Assembly: GCF_003533305.1 (NCBI RefSeq)
Contig: NZ_DOEH01000027.1
Coordinates: forward strand, 1-64,000
Source of the DNA: Providencia sp.
GTDB lineage: Bacteria > Pseudomonadota > Gammaproteobacteria > Enterobacterales > Enterobacteriaceae
Length of the DNA stretch: 64,000 nucleotides
Direction of reading: 5' to 3'
Shown here: positions 50,620 through 61,071 of the stretch, in pieces
How positions within the stretch are numbered: position 1 is the stretch's first letter
Layout: the number at the start of each line of letters is the position of its first letter
Notes under the pieces: model-generated
What the model was told of the DNA's origin: nothing
What the model saw: the letters and a program-made list of their open reading frames with translations, nothing else
The model's database searches: none
Program-made: the position numbers and the translations under genes

Positions 50620-51756
50620 TTAGTAGTTTGTCTGAATTTGGTATTTTCTGGATGTTAAAATCAGAATTAAGCCCGATATTGCTAATACTAAACCTAAATG
50701 TTGGCTCCAGCCTGCAATCATTAAACCTAGCGCTAATCCGGTGTAATAAAAAAGTCCAAGTATTGCCCCAGCGGTTCCTTTTGCATGGCTATAACTATTT
50801 AATGCGTTTGCCAATATATTCGGGATCGCAATGCCATAGCTAATAACTACGCCTATTACGGGTGCTAAAAACCAAATTGAATCAATTAATGCGAAAACTA
50901 GGCATCCGCAAAGTAATGAAATAAGACTCGAAAGCTTAACTAATTGCTCTGAAGTATGTTTTTTAGCCAATAACTGTCGATTTATTAAAGAGCCTAATCC
51001 CACTCCGATAGCTAATAAAATGCCAGTTAGTCCGAATTGTTGCTGTGTGAAGCCTAATCGTTCAAAAATAAATGGCGCAAGTTGGTAGTAACTGAATAAA
51101 TTAATGTTCAGAAATGAGATTAAAATCACATTTCTAATAATTTGTTTATCCCTAATCATCCTTAATAGAAACGCCATAAATGCGATCTTAGTCACACTCA
51201 CTAGGCGGGTTTCAGGCAATTTATAACAGGACCATAACAATAAAACAGCTGCTATTGCCGCTAAACCACCAAAAACCGCTTGATAATCACCCAGATTAAC
51301 CAGCACAGTGCCAGTTAACATGCCTAATGCAGGGCTTATGGCCAGTGCAATTCCCATAATCGAGAATACCTTTGCTAATTCATGACCTTGGTAGCTATCA
51401 CGCATGATAGTTTGAGTTCCAATGGAGCCTACAGCAGCACCAAATGCAGATAACATACGTAAAATTAACAGTAAATAAAATTGTGAGATAAATAATGTTA
51501 TGACAGATGCTACGCCATATAGACATAAACCCGCCAGAATTGTTGGGCGACGACCTAGTACGTCACACATTCTTCCCCAAAAAACGACACCTAATGCAAA
51601 TGCAAAGAAATAGAGTGATAGCGTTTGGGAAGCTTGTTCTGGATTGACTTTAAATGCACTTGCTATGTGCGTCAAAGCTGGACTGTAAATGGTTTCTACT
51701 ATTTGAGGAAACATCATTAAAGCAACTGCTAGCCATAATGAAAGAGGCGATTTCAT
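50620..51756 (-). CDS. MFS transporter, Bcr/CflA drug-resistance type
   Basis: The 378-aa protein has about twelve membrane segments, loop signature RMCDVLGRRPTILAG and motif C-like GTLVNLGDYQAVFGG, typical of the 12-helix drug:H+ antiporter group that includes Bcr and CflA. The substrate is unknown. It is divergent from an AraC-family regulator with about 100 bp between the starts, the classic layout of a regulated efflux gene. The 3' end faces the palindromic repeats. Confidence 0.85.
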   Translation of the reverse strand: MKSPLSLWLAVALMMFPQIVETIYSPALTHIASAFKVNPEQASQTLSLYFFAFALGVVFWGRMCDVLGRRPTILAGLCLYGVASVITLFISQFYLLLILRMLSAFGAAVGSIGTQTIMRDSYQGHELAKVFSIMGIALAISPALGMLTGTVLVNLGDYQAVFGGLAAIAAVLLLWSCYKLPETRLVSVTKIAFMAFLLRMIRDKQIIRNVILISFLNINLFSYYQLAPFIFERLGFTQQQFGLTGILLAIGVGLGSLINRQLLAKKHTSEQLVKLSSLISLLCGCLVFALIDSIWFLAPVIGVVISYGIAIPNILANALNSYSHAKGTAGAILGLFYYTGLALGLMIAGWSQHLGLVLAISGLILILTSRKYQIQTNY

Positions 51757-51855
51757 CTGTTTTTCCTATATCGATATTCAATTGCAGGCAGTTTAGTGAT
51801 ATTTTTATTGTCTTATTACAAATATAAAGACAATAAATAATAATAAAGAGACATT

Positions 51856-52614
51856 ATGGCTTGGTTAGCACAAACTGATGAATTTCAAACCCATTGGTAT
51901 CAGGCACCAATATTGGGGATCGCCGCTCAAATGGGGCTGCATGACTCGGGTTTACATACTCATGAAATGGGACAATTATTGTTCACTCAGCAAGGTTGCA
52001 TGCGTATTTCACTGGATAATAAAATTTCATTACTACCGCCGGGAAGAGTGGCGTGGATACCCCCATTTGTTCGTCATCGTGCGCAAATGAGAGCATCTGT
52101 AGGATATCGGTCTGTCTATTTGAGCCCTCAATATGCACAGAAAATTGGGCAGGATGTCGTGATTATGAATGTATCCCCTTTACTTAGAGAATTGCTTGAA
52201 TGTGTTGCTATCGCGCCATTTGATAGCAATTGGCAGCAGGGGCGTTTGGCGAATTTAGTGCCTGTGTTTATTGATGAACTACAAAATGCAGCGGTAGAAC
52301 CGACATTGTTAGCAATTCCTCAAGATCGCCGCTTTAAACATTTAGATATAGAAAAACTTCCACCTGCACTAAATCAATTAGCACTCACTGTTGGGGCTAG
52401 TGAGAAAACGATTAGTCGAATTTTTTTGAAAGAAACAGGTATGAATTATCAGGTATGGCGACAGCAATGGCGTTTTATTAAAGGAATTGAATTACTTGCG
52501 CAAGGAAGGCCTTATCACTTTATTACTCAAGAGCTTGGCCTCTCTAGTGATAGCGCGTTTATCAGTTTTTTTCGTAAGATGAGTGGTGTAACCCCAAGAG
52601 AATACCAACAGTAG
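51856..52614 (+). CDS. AraC family transcriptional regulator
   Basis: The 252-aa protein has an N-terminal cupin domain (HEMGQLLFTQQGCMRISL, PPGRVAWIPPFVRHRAQM) and a C-terminal AraC helix-turn-helix pair (LTVGASEKTISRIFLKETG, then ITQELGLSSDSAFISFFRKM and TPREYQ). It resembles the AraC regulators that sit beside MFS exporters in enterobacteria and probably controls the divergent transporter. Start ATG 51856 follows AAAGAGACATT. It shares the hairpin at 52647-52670 with gltA as convergent neighbour. Confidence 0.87.
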   Translation: MAWLAQTDEFQTHWYQAPILGIAAQMGLHDSGLHTHEMGQLLFTQQGCMRISLDNKISLLPPGRVAWIPPFVRHRAQMRASVGYRSVYLSPQYAQKIGQDVVIMNVSPLLRELLECVAIAPFDSNWQQGRLANLVPVFIDELQNAAVEPTLLAIPQDRRFKHLDIEKLPPALNQLALTVGASEKTISRIFLKETGMNYQVWRQQWRFIKGIELLAQGRPYHFITQELGLSSDSAFISFFRKMSGVTPREYQQ

Positions 52615-52646
52615 TCAATAATAAAAAGATGAAAGTTGAATAGTAA

Positions 52647-52670
52647 AAGGTCTTGAAAAATCAAGACCTT
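52647..52670. terminator. bidirectional terminator between the AraC gene and gltA
   Basis: AAGGTCTTGA and TCAAGACCTT form a perfect 10-bp stem with a 4-nt A loop, between the convergent stops at 52614 and 52704. Confidence 0.75.
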
Positions 52671-52703
52671 AATTGATGTAGGGCGTTCGGATTTAATTAA
52701 ATA

Positions 52704-53990
52704 TTATTTTTTTGATAATTCAGTGTTGAATTCACGTTTAGCATAACCAGTATAGAGCTGGCGAGGACGGGCAATTTTCAGACCGTCATCATGCATTTCG
52801 TTCCAATGTGCAATCCAGCCAATTGTTCGTGCAATAGCAAAAATAACGGTGAACATAGATGATGGAATACCCATTGCTTTCAGTATGATACCTGAATAGA
52901 AATCGACGTTTGGATACAGTTTTTTCTCAATGAAATACGGGTCGTTTAGTGCGATACGTTCTAATTCCATCGCAACTTCTAATAAGCCATCATTGAGATT
53001 CAGCTCTTTCAGAACTTCGTGGCAAGTTTCACGCATTACAGTTGCGCGAGGGTCATGGTTTTTATAAACGCGGTGACCAAAGCCCATCAAGCGGAAAGAG
53101 TCATTTTTGTCTTTAGCGCGTTCGATAAAAGCAGGAATGTGCTCAACTGTTTGAATTTCTTCCAACATGCGTAAGCAAGCTTCGTTAGCTCCACCATGCG
53201 CAGGTCCCCAAAGAGATGCAATGCCCGCTGCAATACAAGCAAATGGATTTGCACCTGATGAGCCAGCAGTACGTACGGTTGAGGTAGAGGCATTTTGTTC
53301 GTGATCAGCATGTAGAATCAGAATTCTATCCATTGCACGTTCAAGAACTGGGTTAACCTTATAATCTTCACAAGGTGTAGAGAACATCATGTGCAAGAAA
53401 TTACCCGCGTAAGAGAGATCATTACGTGGATAAACAAAAGGTTGGCCAATTGAGTATTTATAACACATCGCTGCAACTGTTGGCATTTTTGACAACAAAC
53501 GATAAGCAGTAATTTCGCGGTGACGTGGGTTATTAACATCAAGGGCATCGTGATAGAACGCAGCTAATGCACCGGTTACGCCACATAAAACGGCCATCGG
53601 ATGGGAGTCACGACGGAAGCCATTAAGCATACGTGTAATTTGCTCATGGATCATGGTGTGGCGAGTTACGGTGTGTTTGAAGGTTTCGTATTCTTTTTGC
53701 GTCGGCGCTTCGCCGTACAACAGGATGTAACAAACTTCAAGGTAAGAGGCTTGGGTGGCTAATTGATCAATGGGATAACCACGATGCAGCAGGATGCCTT
53801 TGTCGCCATCAATGAAGGTAATTTTCGATTCACATGAGGCAGTTGAAGTAAAACCAGGGTCGTAAGTAAAGTACCCTTTTGAACCTAAAGTACGGACATC
53901 AATAACGTCTTGGCCTAGAGTCGGGCTTAGTACGTCTAGCTCAATTTCACCTGTACCTACAGTCGTTAGCTTAGCTTTGTTATCAGCCAT
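52704..53990 (-). CDS. gltA: citrate synthase (type II, hexameric)
   Basis: GltA condenses oxaloacetate and acetyl-CoA to citrate, entering the TCA cycle. The 428-aa protein matches E. coli GltA throughout, including the catalytic histidines in [11 protein letters not shown] and [13 protein letters not shown], and the C-terminal [13 protein letters not shown]. The long NADH-sensitive type II length is kept. It is divergent from sdhC across a 606-bp regulatory region, the same arrangement as in E. coli. Confidence 0.97.
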   Translation of the reverse strand: MADNKAKLTTVGTGEIELDVLSPTLGQDVIDVRTLGSKGYFTYDPGFTSTASCESKITFIDGDKGILLHRGYPIDQLATQASYLEVCYILLYGEAPTQKEYETFKHTVTRHTMIHEQITRMLNGFRRDSHPMAVLCGVTGALAAFYHDALDVNNPRHREITAYRLLSKMPTVAAMCYKYSIGQPFVYPRNDLSYAGNFLHMMFSTPCEDYKVNPVLERAMDRILILHADHEQNASTSTVRTAGSSGANPFACIAAGIASLWGPAHGGANEACLRMLEEIQTVEHIPAFIERAKDKNDSFRLMGFGHRVYKNHDPRATVMRETCHEVLKELNLNDGLLEVAMELERIALNDPYFIEKKLYPNVDFYSGIILKAMGIPSSMFTVIFAIARTIGWIAHWNEMHDDGLKIARPRQLYTGYAKREFNTELSKK

Positions 53991-54596
53991 TTATGGTCTC
54001 CTTAGCGCTTGATAATCGACACCCAACAACCTAGAACCCAGCTTTATACTGTGTCTTTGCGCATTGTTCTACCAGTGTTGTGAGGAAATCAGTTAGCTAT
54101 CACATAAAACCCTGAAATCTGACGACCGACGACAATGTAATTAGGTTGTTCATGAGTGCTTAGATGTTATGTTATTTTTTGTTGTTTTCCCTACAATATC
54201 ATTATTTGTGGTAAGGGGAACAACTTTCATAACTTTTGTTGTTTATGAATTTTGCCTTTTACGATGAAAATTCATTCACACCATTAAGGTAATTCTGCCA
54301 GACCTATATGTAAGGTAAATGTTGAATCATTGTCAAATAAGATAAGCACTTTTATACAAAATGTTTAAATCGTGATCCTTCTCACTGTTCGAGCTAAATG
54401 TCCCCAAACATTTTGTGTGGGAATTGTAATAGCTATGTGAAGACTTTATACTGGCGGCAGGTCTCCGGATTACCCTGTATTAGGAGTTCCCAGCGTGATC
54501 AGTATGCAACTTTGTTTAAACATGATGGATTACAGTTTGTGTTAAGTTGCATTTAGTACCCCTGTCACTGTCTGATTTCCACCCCAGGTCCGGAGG
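53991..54596. promoter_or_regulatory. gltA-sdhC divergent regulatory region
   Basis: No gene is visible in these 606 bp. The length and position match the E. coli region where ArcA, CRP and Fur-linked control acts on both operons; individual operators could not be picked out by eye. A good sigma-70 promoter for sdhC is at 54424-54452. Confidence 0.6.
54424..54452 (+). promoter_or_regulatory. probable sigma-70 promoter of sdhCDAB
   Basis: TTGTAA (54424-54429) and TATACT (54447-54452) are separated by 17 bp; transcription would start near 54460, leaving a leader of about 135 nt before sdhC. Confidence 0.6.
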
Positions 54597-55007
54597 ATGG
54601 AAAATAATAAAAGCTGTGTGGGCAAAATTGTGAAAAAACAAAGACCTGTCAACTTAGATTTGCAGACGATTCATTTCCCGATCACTGCAATTTCTTCGAT
54701 CTTGCACCGTGTCTCTGGCGTCATTACTCTCATCGCAGTTGGTATTCTGCTTTGGTTGCTAGGGATATCTATCTCCTCTCCAGAAGGTTTTCAATACGCG
54801 TCTGAAATAATGACTGGCTTTTTTGCTAAGTTTATTCTTTGGGGCATTCTAACAGCATTGGCATATCACCTATGTGGTGGTATTCGTCATATGTTAATGG
54901 ATTTTGGTTGCGTTGATGAAACCCTTGCTGCAGGAAACTCATCTGCAAAAATTACATTTGTTATTACTGTAATTCTGGCAATTCTGGCGGGGATATTAGT
55001 ATGGTAA
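54597..55007 (+). CDS. sdhC: succinate dehydrogenase cytochrome b556 subunit
   Basis: SdhC is one of two membrane anchors of complex II and helps bind haem b and ubiquinone. Three membrane helices and the haem ligand His ([16 protein letters not shown]) are present; the match to E. coli SdhC begins at [12 protein letters not shown]. The start is ambiguous: ATG 54597 directly abuts the GGAGG ribosome site, while the in-frame GTG 54618 aligns exactly with the E. coli start but lies 21 nt from GGAGG. The end overlaps sdhD by 7 nt. Confidence 0.93.
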   Translation: MENNKSCVGKIVKKQRPVNLDLQTIHFPITAISSILHRVSGVITLIAVGILLWLLGISISSPEGFQYASEIMTGFFAKFILWGILTALAYHLCGGIRHMLMDFGCVDETLAAGNSSAKITFVITVILAILAGILVW

Positions 55008-55345
55008 GTAATGCATCTGCTTTAGGCCGTACTGGTATCCAGGACTGGCTATTCATTCGCGGTTCTGCAATTGTTATCGTACTTTATGTACTCTACATTG
55101 TTGGCTTCGTTGCTATTAATGATATTACCTATGAAGTATGGCGTGGCTTCTTCGCTTCTTCTGTGACAAAAGTATTCACTATCCTCACGTTGTTTTCAAT
55201 TTTGGTACATGCCTGGATTGGTATGTGGCAAGTATTGACCGACTATATTAAGCCAATCGCGTTGCGCTTAGTGCTACAACTGGTAATCGTTGTTGCTTTA
55301 TTGGCTTACTTAATTTACGGAACAATTGTTGTGTGGGGTGCATAG
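55001..55345 (+). CDS. sdhD: succinate dehydrogenase membrane anchor subunit
   Basis: The 114-aa second anchor of complex II has three membrane helices; [20 protein letters not shown] and [19 protein letters not shown] match E. coli SdhD, including the Tyr of the quinone site in LTDY. It overlaps the sdhC end by 7 nt and its stop touches the sdhA start, so the operon is tightly packed. Confidence 0.96.
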   Translation: MVSNASALGRTGIQDWLFIRGSAIVIVLYVLYIVGFVAINDITYEVWRGFFASSVTKVFTILTLFSILVHAWIGMWQVLTDYIKPIALRLVLQLVIVVALLAYLIYGTIVVWGA

Positions 55346-57112
55346 ATGAATCTGCCAATCAGAGAGTTTGACGCTATTGTCATTGGTGCTGGCGGTGCAG
55401 GTATGCGCGCAGCACTTCAGATTTCACAGCAAGGCCTAACTTGTGCTTTGTTGTCTAAAGTTTTTCCAACACGTTCTCATACAGTATCAGCACAAGGCGG
55501 TATTACTGTTGCACTTGGTAATACGCACCCTGATAACTGGGAATGGCATATGTATGACACCGTTAAAGGTTCTGATTATATCGGTGACCAAGACGCTATC
55601 GAGTACATGTGTAAAACTGGGCCGGAAGCTATCCTTGAATTAGAGCATATGGGATTGCCTTTCTCGCGCCTTGATGATGGCACTATTTATCAGCGTCCAT
55701 TTGGTGGTCAATCCAAAAATTTTGGTGGCGAGCAAGCAGCACGTACCGCAGCAGCTGCTGACCGTACTGGTCACGCTCTGTTACATACTCTGTATCAGCA
55801 AAACTTGAAAAATCACACGACCATTTTTTCCGAGTGGTACGCCCTTGATTTAGTTAAAAATCAAGATGGTGATATTGTCGGTTGTACCGCAATCTGCATG
55901 GAAACCGGTGAGGTAGTTTACTTCAAAGCTAAAGCGACAATTTTAGCGACTGGCGGAGCAGGACGTATTTATCAGTCAACGACGAATGCACACATCAATA
56001 CTGGTGATGGTGTTGGTATGGCAACTCGTGCTGGTGTGCCTTTGCAAGATATGGAAATGTGGCAGTTTCACCCGACAGGTATTGCCGGCGCTGGCGTTCT
56101 GGTGACAGAAGGTTGTCGTGGTGAAGGTGGTTATCTACTGAATAAAGATGGCGAGCGTTTTATGGAACGCTATGCACCAAACGCGAAAGATCTCGCAGGT
56201 CGTGATGTAGTTGCTCGTTCAATCATGATTGAAATCCGTGAAGGCCGTGGTTGCGATGGTCCTTGGGGTCCACACGCTAAACTGAAACTGGATCACTTAG
56301 GTAAAGATGTGCTGGAATCCCGTTTGCCGGGTATTCTTGAACTGTCTCGCACCTTTGCGCACGTTGATCCAATTAAAGAGCCAATTCCTGTTATTCCAAC
56401 CTGTCACTATATGATGGGTGGGATTCCAACGAAAGTTACAGGGCAAGCGATTCGCTATAACGAAAAAGGCGAAGATGAAGTTATCCCTGGCTTGTTTGCA
56501 GTGGGTGAAATTGCTTGTGTATCCGTACATGGTGCAAACCGTTTAGGTGGTAACTCATTGCTTGACCTTGTGGTATTCGGTCGTGCAGCTGGCGTGCACT
56601 TGAAAGAATCAATCATGGAACAAGGTTCGATGCGTGATGCTTCTGAATCTGATATCGATGCGGCAATGACCCGCTTCAATCGTTGGGAAAATGCACGTAC
56701 TGGTGAAGATCCTGTTGAGATTCGTAAAGCACTACAAACTTGCATGCAGCATAACTTCTCGGTATTCCGTGAAGGTGATGCAATGGCAAAAGGTTTAGAA
56801 GAGCTGAAAGTGATTCGTGAGCGTCTGCAAAATGCACGTCTTGATGATACGTCGACTGAATTTAATACTCAGCGTATCGAATGTTTAGAACTGGATAACC
56901 TGATGGAAACGGCTTATGCAACAGCACAAGCTGCAAATTTCCGTACAGAAAGTCGTGGTGCTCATAGCCGTTTTGACTATCCAGAGCGTGATGATGCGAA
57001 TTGGTTATGTCACTCATTGTATTTACCGCAATCTGAAACGATGACGCGTCGTGAAGTTAACATGCAGCCTAAGTTGCGTGAACCCTTCCCACCGAAAATT
57101 CGTACCTACTAA
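55346..57112 (+). CDS. sdhA: succinate dehydrogenase flavoprotein subunit
   Basis: SdhA oxidises succinate to fumarate with covalently bound FAD. At 588 aa it has the E. coli length. The Rossmann motif [12 protein letters not shown] is near the start and SHTVSAQGG holds His45, to which FAD is attached. The active-site blocks (FHPTGI, ARDVVARS-like GRDVVARS, and the [19 protein letters not shown] segment) are present. It is followed by sdhB 35 bp later. Confidence 0.98.
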   Translation: MNLPIREFDAIVIGAGGAGMRAALQISQQGLTCALLSKVFPTRSHTVSAQGGITVALGNTHPDNWEWHMYDTVKGSDYIGDQDAIEYMCKTGPEAILELEHMGLPFSRLDDGTIYQRPFGGQSKNFGGEQAARTAAAADRTGHALLHTLYQQNLKNHTTIFSEWYALDLVKNQDGDIVGCTAICMETGEVVYFKAKATILATGGAGRIYQSTTNAHINTGDGVGMATRAGVPLQDMEMWQFHPTGIAGAGVLVTEGCRGEGGYLLNKDGERFMERYAPNAKDLAGRDVVARSIMIEIREGRGCDGPWGPHAKLKLDHLGKDVLESRLPGILELSRTFAHVDPIKEPIPVIPTCHYMMGGIPTKVTGQAIRYNEKGEDEVIPGLFAVGEIACVSVHGANRLGGNSLLDLVVFGRAAGVHLKESIMEQGSMRDASESDIDAAMTRFNRWENARTGEDPVEIRKALQTCMQHNFSVFREGDAMAKGLEELKVIRERLQNARLDDTSTEFNTQRIECLELDNLMETAYATAQAANFRTESRGAHSRFDYPERDDANWLCHSLYLPQSETMTRREVNMQPKLREPFPPKIRTY

Positions 57113-57147
57113 TGTGTGGTGTTAATCCAGTTGCGGAGAAATAAATT

Positions 57148-57864
57148 ATGAAACAACAATTTTCGATTTATCGCTATAACCCGGATGTGGATAGCGCACC
57201 ACGTATGCAAGATTACACCCTTGAATTACCGGAAGGGCGTGACATGATGCTATTGGATGCGTTGATTCAGCTGAAAGAACAAGATCCTACACTCTCTTTT
57301 CGCCGTTCTTGTCGTGAAGGGGTGTGTGGTTCTGATGGTCTGAACATGAACGGTAAAAATGGACTGGCTTGCATCACGCCAGTATCTGCTTTAACGCGTA
57401 ATGGGAAGAAAATTGTGATCCGTCCATTACCCGGTCTGCCTGTTGTGCGTGACTTGATTATCGACATGACTCAATTTTACACCCAATACGAAAAAATTCG
57501 GCCTTATCTTCTTAATGATAATAAGAATCCACCGGCGCGTGAAAATATACAATCACCTGCACAACGTGAAAAGCTCGATGGTTTATATGAGTGTATTTTG
57601 TGTGCGTGTTGTTCAACTTCTTGCCCATCTTTTTGGTGGAATCCGGATAAATTTATTGGTCCCGCAGGTCTACTTGCAGCGTATCGATTCCTGATTGATA
57701 GTCGCGATACTGAAACGGATTCAAGATTAGATGATCTGAACGACGCTTTTAGTGTTTTCCGCTGTCATAGCATTATGAATTGTGTCAATGTATGCCCTAA
57801 AGGACTAAATCCAACGAAAGCTATCGGCCATATTAAATCTATGTTACTAAAACATAGTGCATAA
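57148..57864 (+). CDS. sdhB: succinate dehydrogenase iron-sulfur subunit
   Basis: The 238-aa subunit carries three Fe-S clusters from flavin to quinone. The 2Fe-2S ligands are C55, C60, Asp63 and C75, with Asp replacing Cys as in E. coli. The 4Fe-4S and 3Fe-4S ligands lie in CILCACCSTSCPSFWW and in CHSIMNCVNVCPKGLNP. Start ATG 57148 follows GCGGAGAAATAA. Confidence 0.98.
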   Translation: MKQQFSIYRYNPDVDSAPRMQDYTLELPEGRDMMLLDALIQLKEQDPTLSFRRSCREGVCGSDGLNMNGKNGLACITPVSALTRNGKKIVIRPLPGLPVVRDLIIDMTQFYTQYEKIRPYLLNDNKNPPARENIQSPAQREKLDGLYECILCACCSTSCPSFWWNPDKFIGPAGLLAAYRFLIDSRDTETDSRLDDLNDAFSVFRCHSIMNCVNVCPKGLNPTKAIGHIKSMLLKHSA

Positions 57865-57876
57865 AAGCTGATTTTG

Positions 57877-57902
57877 ACCAGCGGTACCTAGGTACTGCTG
57901 GT
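57877..57902. other. near-perfect palindrome after sdhB
   Basis: ACCAGCGGTACC and GGTACTGCTGGT pair over 12 bp with a 2-nt centre and one G-U. It begins 12 bp after the sdhB stop; no T run follows. Confidence 0.6.
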
Positions 57903-58059
57903 TAATTAAGTGATAGCACAAAATAAACACATAAAGTAAAGATAAAGCGTAAAATAAAAATGCTAATCTTGTAAAATAGTCCATAAAGTCACCGAAAGCG
58001 TAAAGTAAAAAAGTGAAAGTAAAAAGCCAACTGCAAAAGATGAAGACACGAGCGTAAGC

Positions 58060-58101
58060 AAGGAACCTTTAAAAACCGCAGCCAGTTTTTAAAGGTTCCT
58101 T
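58060..58101. other. 17-bp perfect stem-loop upstream of sucA
   Basis: AAGGAACCTTTAAAAAC (58060-58076) pairs perfectly with GTTTTTAAAGGTTCCTT (58085-58101) around an 8-nt loop CGCAGCCA. The left arm also contains AGGAACC, which recurs downstream as AGAGAACC (58166), so alternative pairing is possible. Confidence 0.7.
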
Positions 58102-58249
58102 AAAAGGGAAACCCTCAATTGATAATGGGACTCCCAAAGTGAGAACATGCAAAAAGCATGTCCAAGAGAACCTTTATCGAGGTCGCTTAAATGCGGCGAT
58201 TAGTTAACCACGGCGAAAACTAAAGCTTCTAATAGCTTAAGGGATCACA

Positions 58250-61057
58250 ATGCAGAACGGCGTAATGAAGGACTGGCTGGATTCAAGCTTTCTGGCAGGC
58301 GCGAACCAGTCTTATATAGAACAGCTCTATGAAGATTATCTGACTGACCCTAATTCCGTAGATGAGCAATGGAAAGATATTTTCCAACAAATGGCTGGTG
58401 CAAGCACCAACAGTGAGCAATTTCACTCGCAAGCACGCGATTATTTCCGTCGCTTAGCAAAAGATTCTACGCGTTATCACACCTCTATTAGCGATCCTAC
58501 GATCGATGCAAAGCAAGTTAAAGTTTTGCAACTAATTAACGCATTCCGCTTTCGTGGACATCAAAACGCAAATCTTGATCCGTTAGGTCTTTGGAATCGA
58601 GAATCTGTTCCAGATTTAGATCCCGCCTTCCACAACTTAACAAAAGAAGATTTTGACGAAACGTTCAACGTGGGTTCGTTTGCTATCGGCAAAGAAACCA
58701 TGAAGCTCAGTGACTTATATAAAGAGCTGAAACGCATTTACTGCGGTTCAATCGGCGCTGAATATATGCACATCACCAACACTGAAGAAAAGCGCTGGAT
58801 ACAGCAACGTCTTGAGTCTGTGAATGTTGCAGAGCAATTCTCTAAAGAAGAGAAACGTCGTTTCTTAGCTGAACTGACTGCTGCCGAAGGCCTTGAGCGT
58901 TACTTAGGTGCTAAATTCCCAGGGGCAAAACGTTTTTCACTGGAAGGTGGTGATTCATTGATCCCTATGTTGAAGGATCTGATCCACCACGCCGGCAAGC
59001 AAGATACACGTGAAGTTGTTTTAGGTATGGCTCACCGTGGCCGCCTCAACGTTCTGATTAATATCTTAGGTAAAAAACCAGCTGAACTTTTTGATGAGTT
59101 TGCGGGCAAGCACAAAGATCACTCAACTGCAGGTGATGTGAAATACCATCAAGGTTTTTCATCTGACTTTGAAACCGCGGGTTCGCGCGTTCACTTAGCG
59201 TTGGCGTTTAACCCATCGCATCTTGAAATTGTTAGCCCAGTTGTTATTGGTTCTGTACGCGCACGCCGTGACCGTCTTGATGAAGGTCGCAGCAATATGG
59301 TTCTGCCTATTACCATTCATGGTGACTCGGCAGTGACAGGTCAGGGCGTAGTTCAAGAAACTTTGAACATGTCTCAAGCTCGCGGTTATGAGGTTGGCGG
59401 TACAATGCGTATCGTAATTAATAACCAAATTGGTTTTACGACTTCAAATCCAAAAGATACGCGTTCAACTGAATACTGTACGGATATCGTGAAAATGGTG
59501 CAGGCACCAATTTTCCACGTTAATGCAGATGATCCTGAAGCGGTTGCTTTTGTGACCCGCTTAGCGCTTGATTTCCGTAATACATTTAAACGTGACGTGA
59601 TGATCGACTTAGTCTGTTATCGCCGTCATGGCCATAATGAAGCTGATGAGCCAAATGCAACTCAGCCAATTATGTATCAAAAAATTAAGCAGCATCCGAC
59701 ACCACGTAAAATCTATGCAGATCGCTTAATTGAAAGCGGTGTGGTTTCTGCAAATGAAGTGACTGAGATGGTTAATCTCTATCGTGATGCGCTCGACAGA
59801 GGTGACTGTGTCGTTGAAGAGTACCGTGAAATGGGACTCAATGCGTACACGTGGGAACCTTACTTAAATCATGATTGGGATGCTTCATATAAATCAACTT
59901 ATGATCCTAAACGACTCACTGAACTTGCGACGAAATTAAGCACAATTCCTGATGGTATTGTTGCTCAATCACGTGTTGAGAAAATCTACGCAGATCGTTT
60001 AGAAATGGCGAAAGGTGAAAAACTTCTCGATTGGGGTGCAGCTGAAGTTTTAGCCTATGCCACACTTGTCGATGAAGGCGTTGCTGTTCGTTTATCAGGT
60101 GAAGATGCCGGACGTGGTACATTCTTCCATCGTCATGCGGTTGTTCATAACCAAACGAATGGCTCCGTCTACGTACCTTTGCAAAATGTTCATAATGGTC
60201 AAGGTGTATTTAATGTTTGGGACTCAGTCCTGACCGAAAATGCGGTACTTGCATTCGAATATGGTTACGCAACAACTGAACCGCGCACGCTAACGATTTG
60301 GGAAGCGCAATTTGGTGACTTTGCTAACTGTGCTCAAGTAGTTATCGACCAATTTATTAGCTCAGGCGAGCAAAAATGGGGTCGTATGTGTGGTCTGGTC
60401 ATGTTACTGCCTCATGGTTATGAAGGTCAGGGCCCAGAGCATTCATCTGCACGTTTAGAACGTTACCTACAACTGTGTGCAGATCAGAACATGCAAGTGT
60501 GTGTACCATCAACACCGGCACAGGTTTATCACATGTTACGTCGCCAAGCGCTACGTGGTATGCGCCGTCCTCTGATTGTTATGTCTCCTAAATCACTGCT
60601 TCGTCACCCATTAGCGGTATCAAGCATGGAAGAACTGGCCAATGGCAAGTTTGAAACGGTTATCGGTGAAATAGATGAAATCAATCCGAAAAATGTGAAA
60701 CGTGTCGTTCTGTGTTCAGGAAAAGTCTATTACGATCTATTAGAGCAACGTCGTAAGAATGAGCAAACCGATGTTGCGATTGTTCGTATTGAACAGCTAT
60801 ATCCGTTCCCACACGAAGATATCCAAAATGCATTGGCGCCATTTACTAATGCGAAAGACTTCATTTGGTGTCAAGAAGAGCCATTAAACCAAGGTGCTTG
60901 GTACTGTAGTCAACATAATTTCCGTGAAGCAATCCCTGCCGGAGCGACTTTACGCTATGCAGGCCGTGCTGCTTCTTCTTCTCCAGCAGTTGGTTATACG
61001 TCCGTTCACCAGGAACAACAAAAAGCCCTGGTAAATGACGCTTTGAACATTGAATAA
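58250..61057 (+). CDS. sucA: 2-oxoglutarate dehydrogenase E1 component
   Basis: SucA is the thiamine-diphosphate-dependent E1 that decarboxylates 2-oxoglutarate and succinylates the lipoyl arm of SucB. At 935 aa it is about the E. coli length. The N-terminal SucB-binding segment ([20 protein letters not shown]) is present. The ThDP-binding region contains [11 protein letters not shown] and [14 protein letters not shown], and the transketolase-like C-half has [13 protein letters not shown] and [19 protein letters not shown]. It is followed by sucB 14 bp later. Confidence 0.98.
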   Translation: MQNGVMKDWLDSSFLAGANQSYIEQLYEDYLTDPNSVDEQWKDIFQQMAGASTNSEQFHSQARDYFRRLAKDSTRYHTSISDPTIDAKQVKVLQLINAFRFRGHQNANLDPLGLWNRESVPDLDPAFHNLTKEDFDETFNVGSFAIGKETMKLSDLYKELKRIYCGSIGAEYMHITNTEEKRWIQQRLESVNVAEQFSKEEKRRFLAELTAAEGLERYLGAKFPGAKRFSLEGGDSLIPMLKDLIHHAGKQDTREVVLGMAHRGRLNVLINILGKKPAELFDEFAGKHKDHSTAGDVKYHQGFSSDFETAGSRVHLALAFNPSHLEIVSPVVIGSVRARRDRLDEGRSNMVLPITIHGDSAVTGQGVVQETLNMSQARGYEVGGTMRIVINNQIGFTTSNPKDTRSTEYCTDIVKMVQAPIFHVNADDPEAVAFVTRLALDFRNTFKRDVMIDLVCYRRHGHNEADEPNATQPIMYQKIKQHPTPRKIYADRLIESGVVSANEVTEMVNLYRDALDRGDCVVEEYREMGLNAYTWEPYLNHDWDASYKSTYDPKRLTELATKLSTIPDGIVAQSRVEKIYADRLEMAKGEKLLDWGAAEVLAYATLVDEGVAVRLSGEDAGRGTFFHRHAVVHNQTNGSVYVPLQNVHNGQGVFNVWDSVLTENAVLAFEYGYATTEPRTLTIWEAQFGDFANCAQVVIDQFISSGEQKWGRMCGLVMLLPHGYEGQGPEHSSARLERYLQLCADQNMQVCVPSTPAQVYHMLRRQALRGMRRPLIVMSPKSLLRHPLAVSSMEELANGKFETVIGEIDEINPKNVKRVVLCSGKVYYDLLEQRRKNEQTDVAIVRIEQLYPFPHEDIQNALAPFTNAKDFIWCQEEPLNQGAWYCSQHNFREAIPAGATLRYAGRAASSSPAVGYTSVHQEQQKALVNDALNIE

Positions 61058-61071
61058 ATAAAGGATACAAA

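Larger units (their letters stand above)
57865..58249. other. sdhB-sucA intergenic region with multiple hairpins
   Basis: A 385-bp spacer, long for an intra-operon gap. It holds hairpins at 57877-57902, 58060-58101 and 58145-58161 and a low-complexity stretch of AAAGTAAA/AAAGCGTAAA units (57920-58020). No coding frame is convincing. None of the hairpins has a clear T run, so read-through from sdh to suc is expected and processing or attenuation is possible. Confidence 0.6.

Noticed and set aside
57920..58020. AAAGTAAA/AAAGCGTAAA units as a CRISPR-like or iteron array
   Set aside because: Unit length and spacing are irregular and there are no distinct spacers; it is low-complexity sequence.
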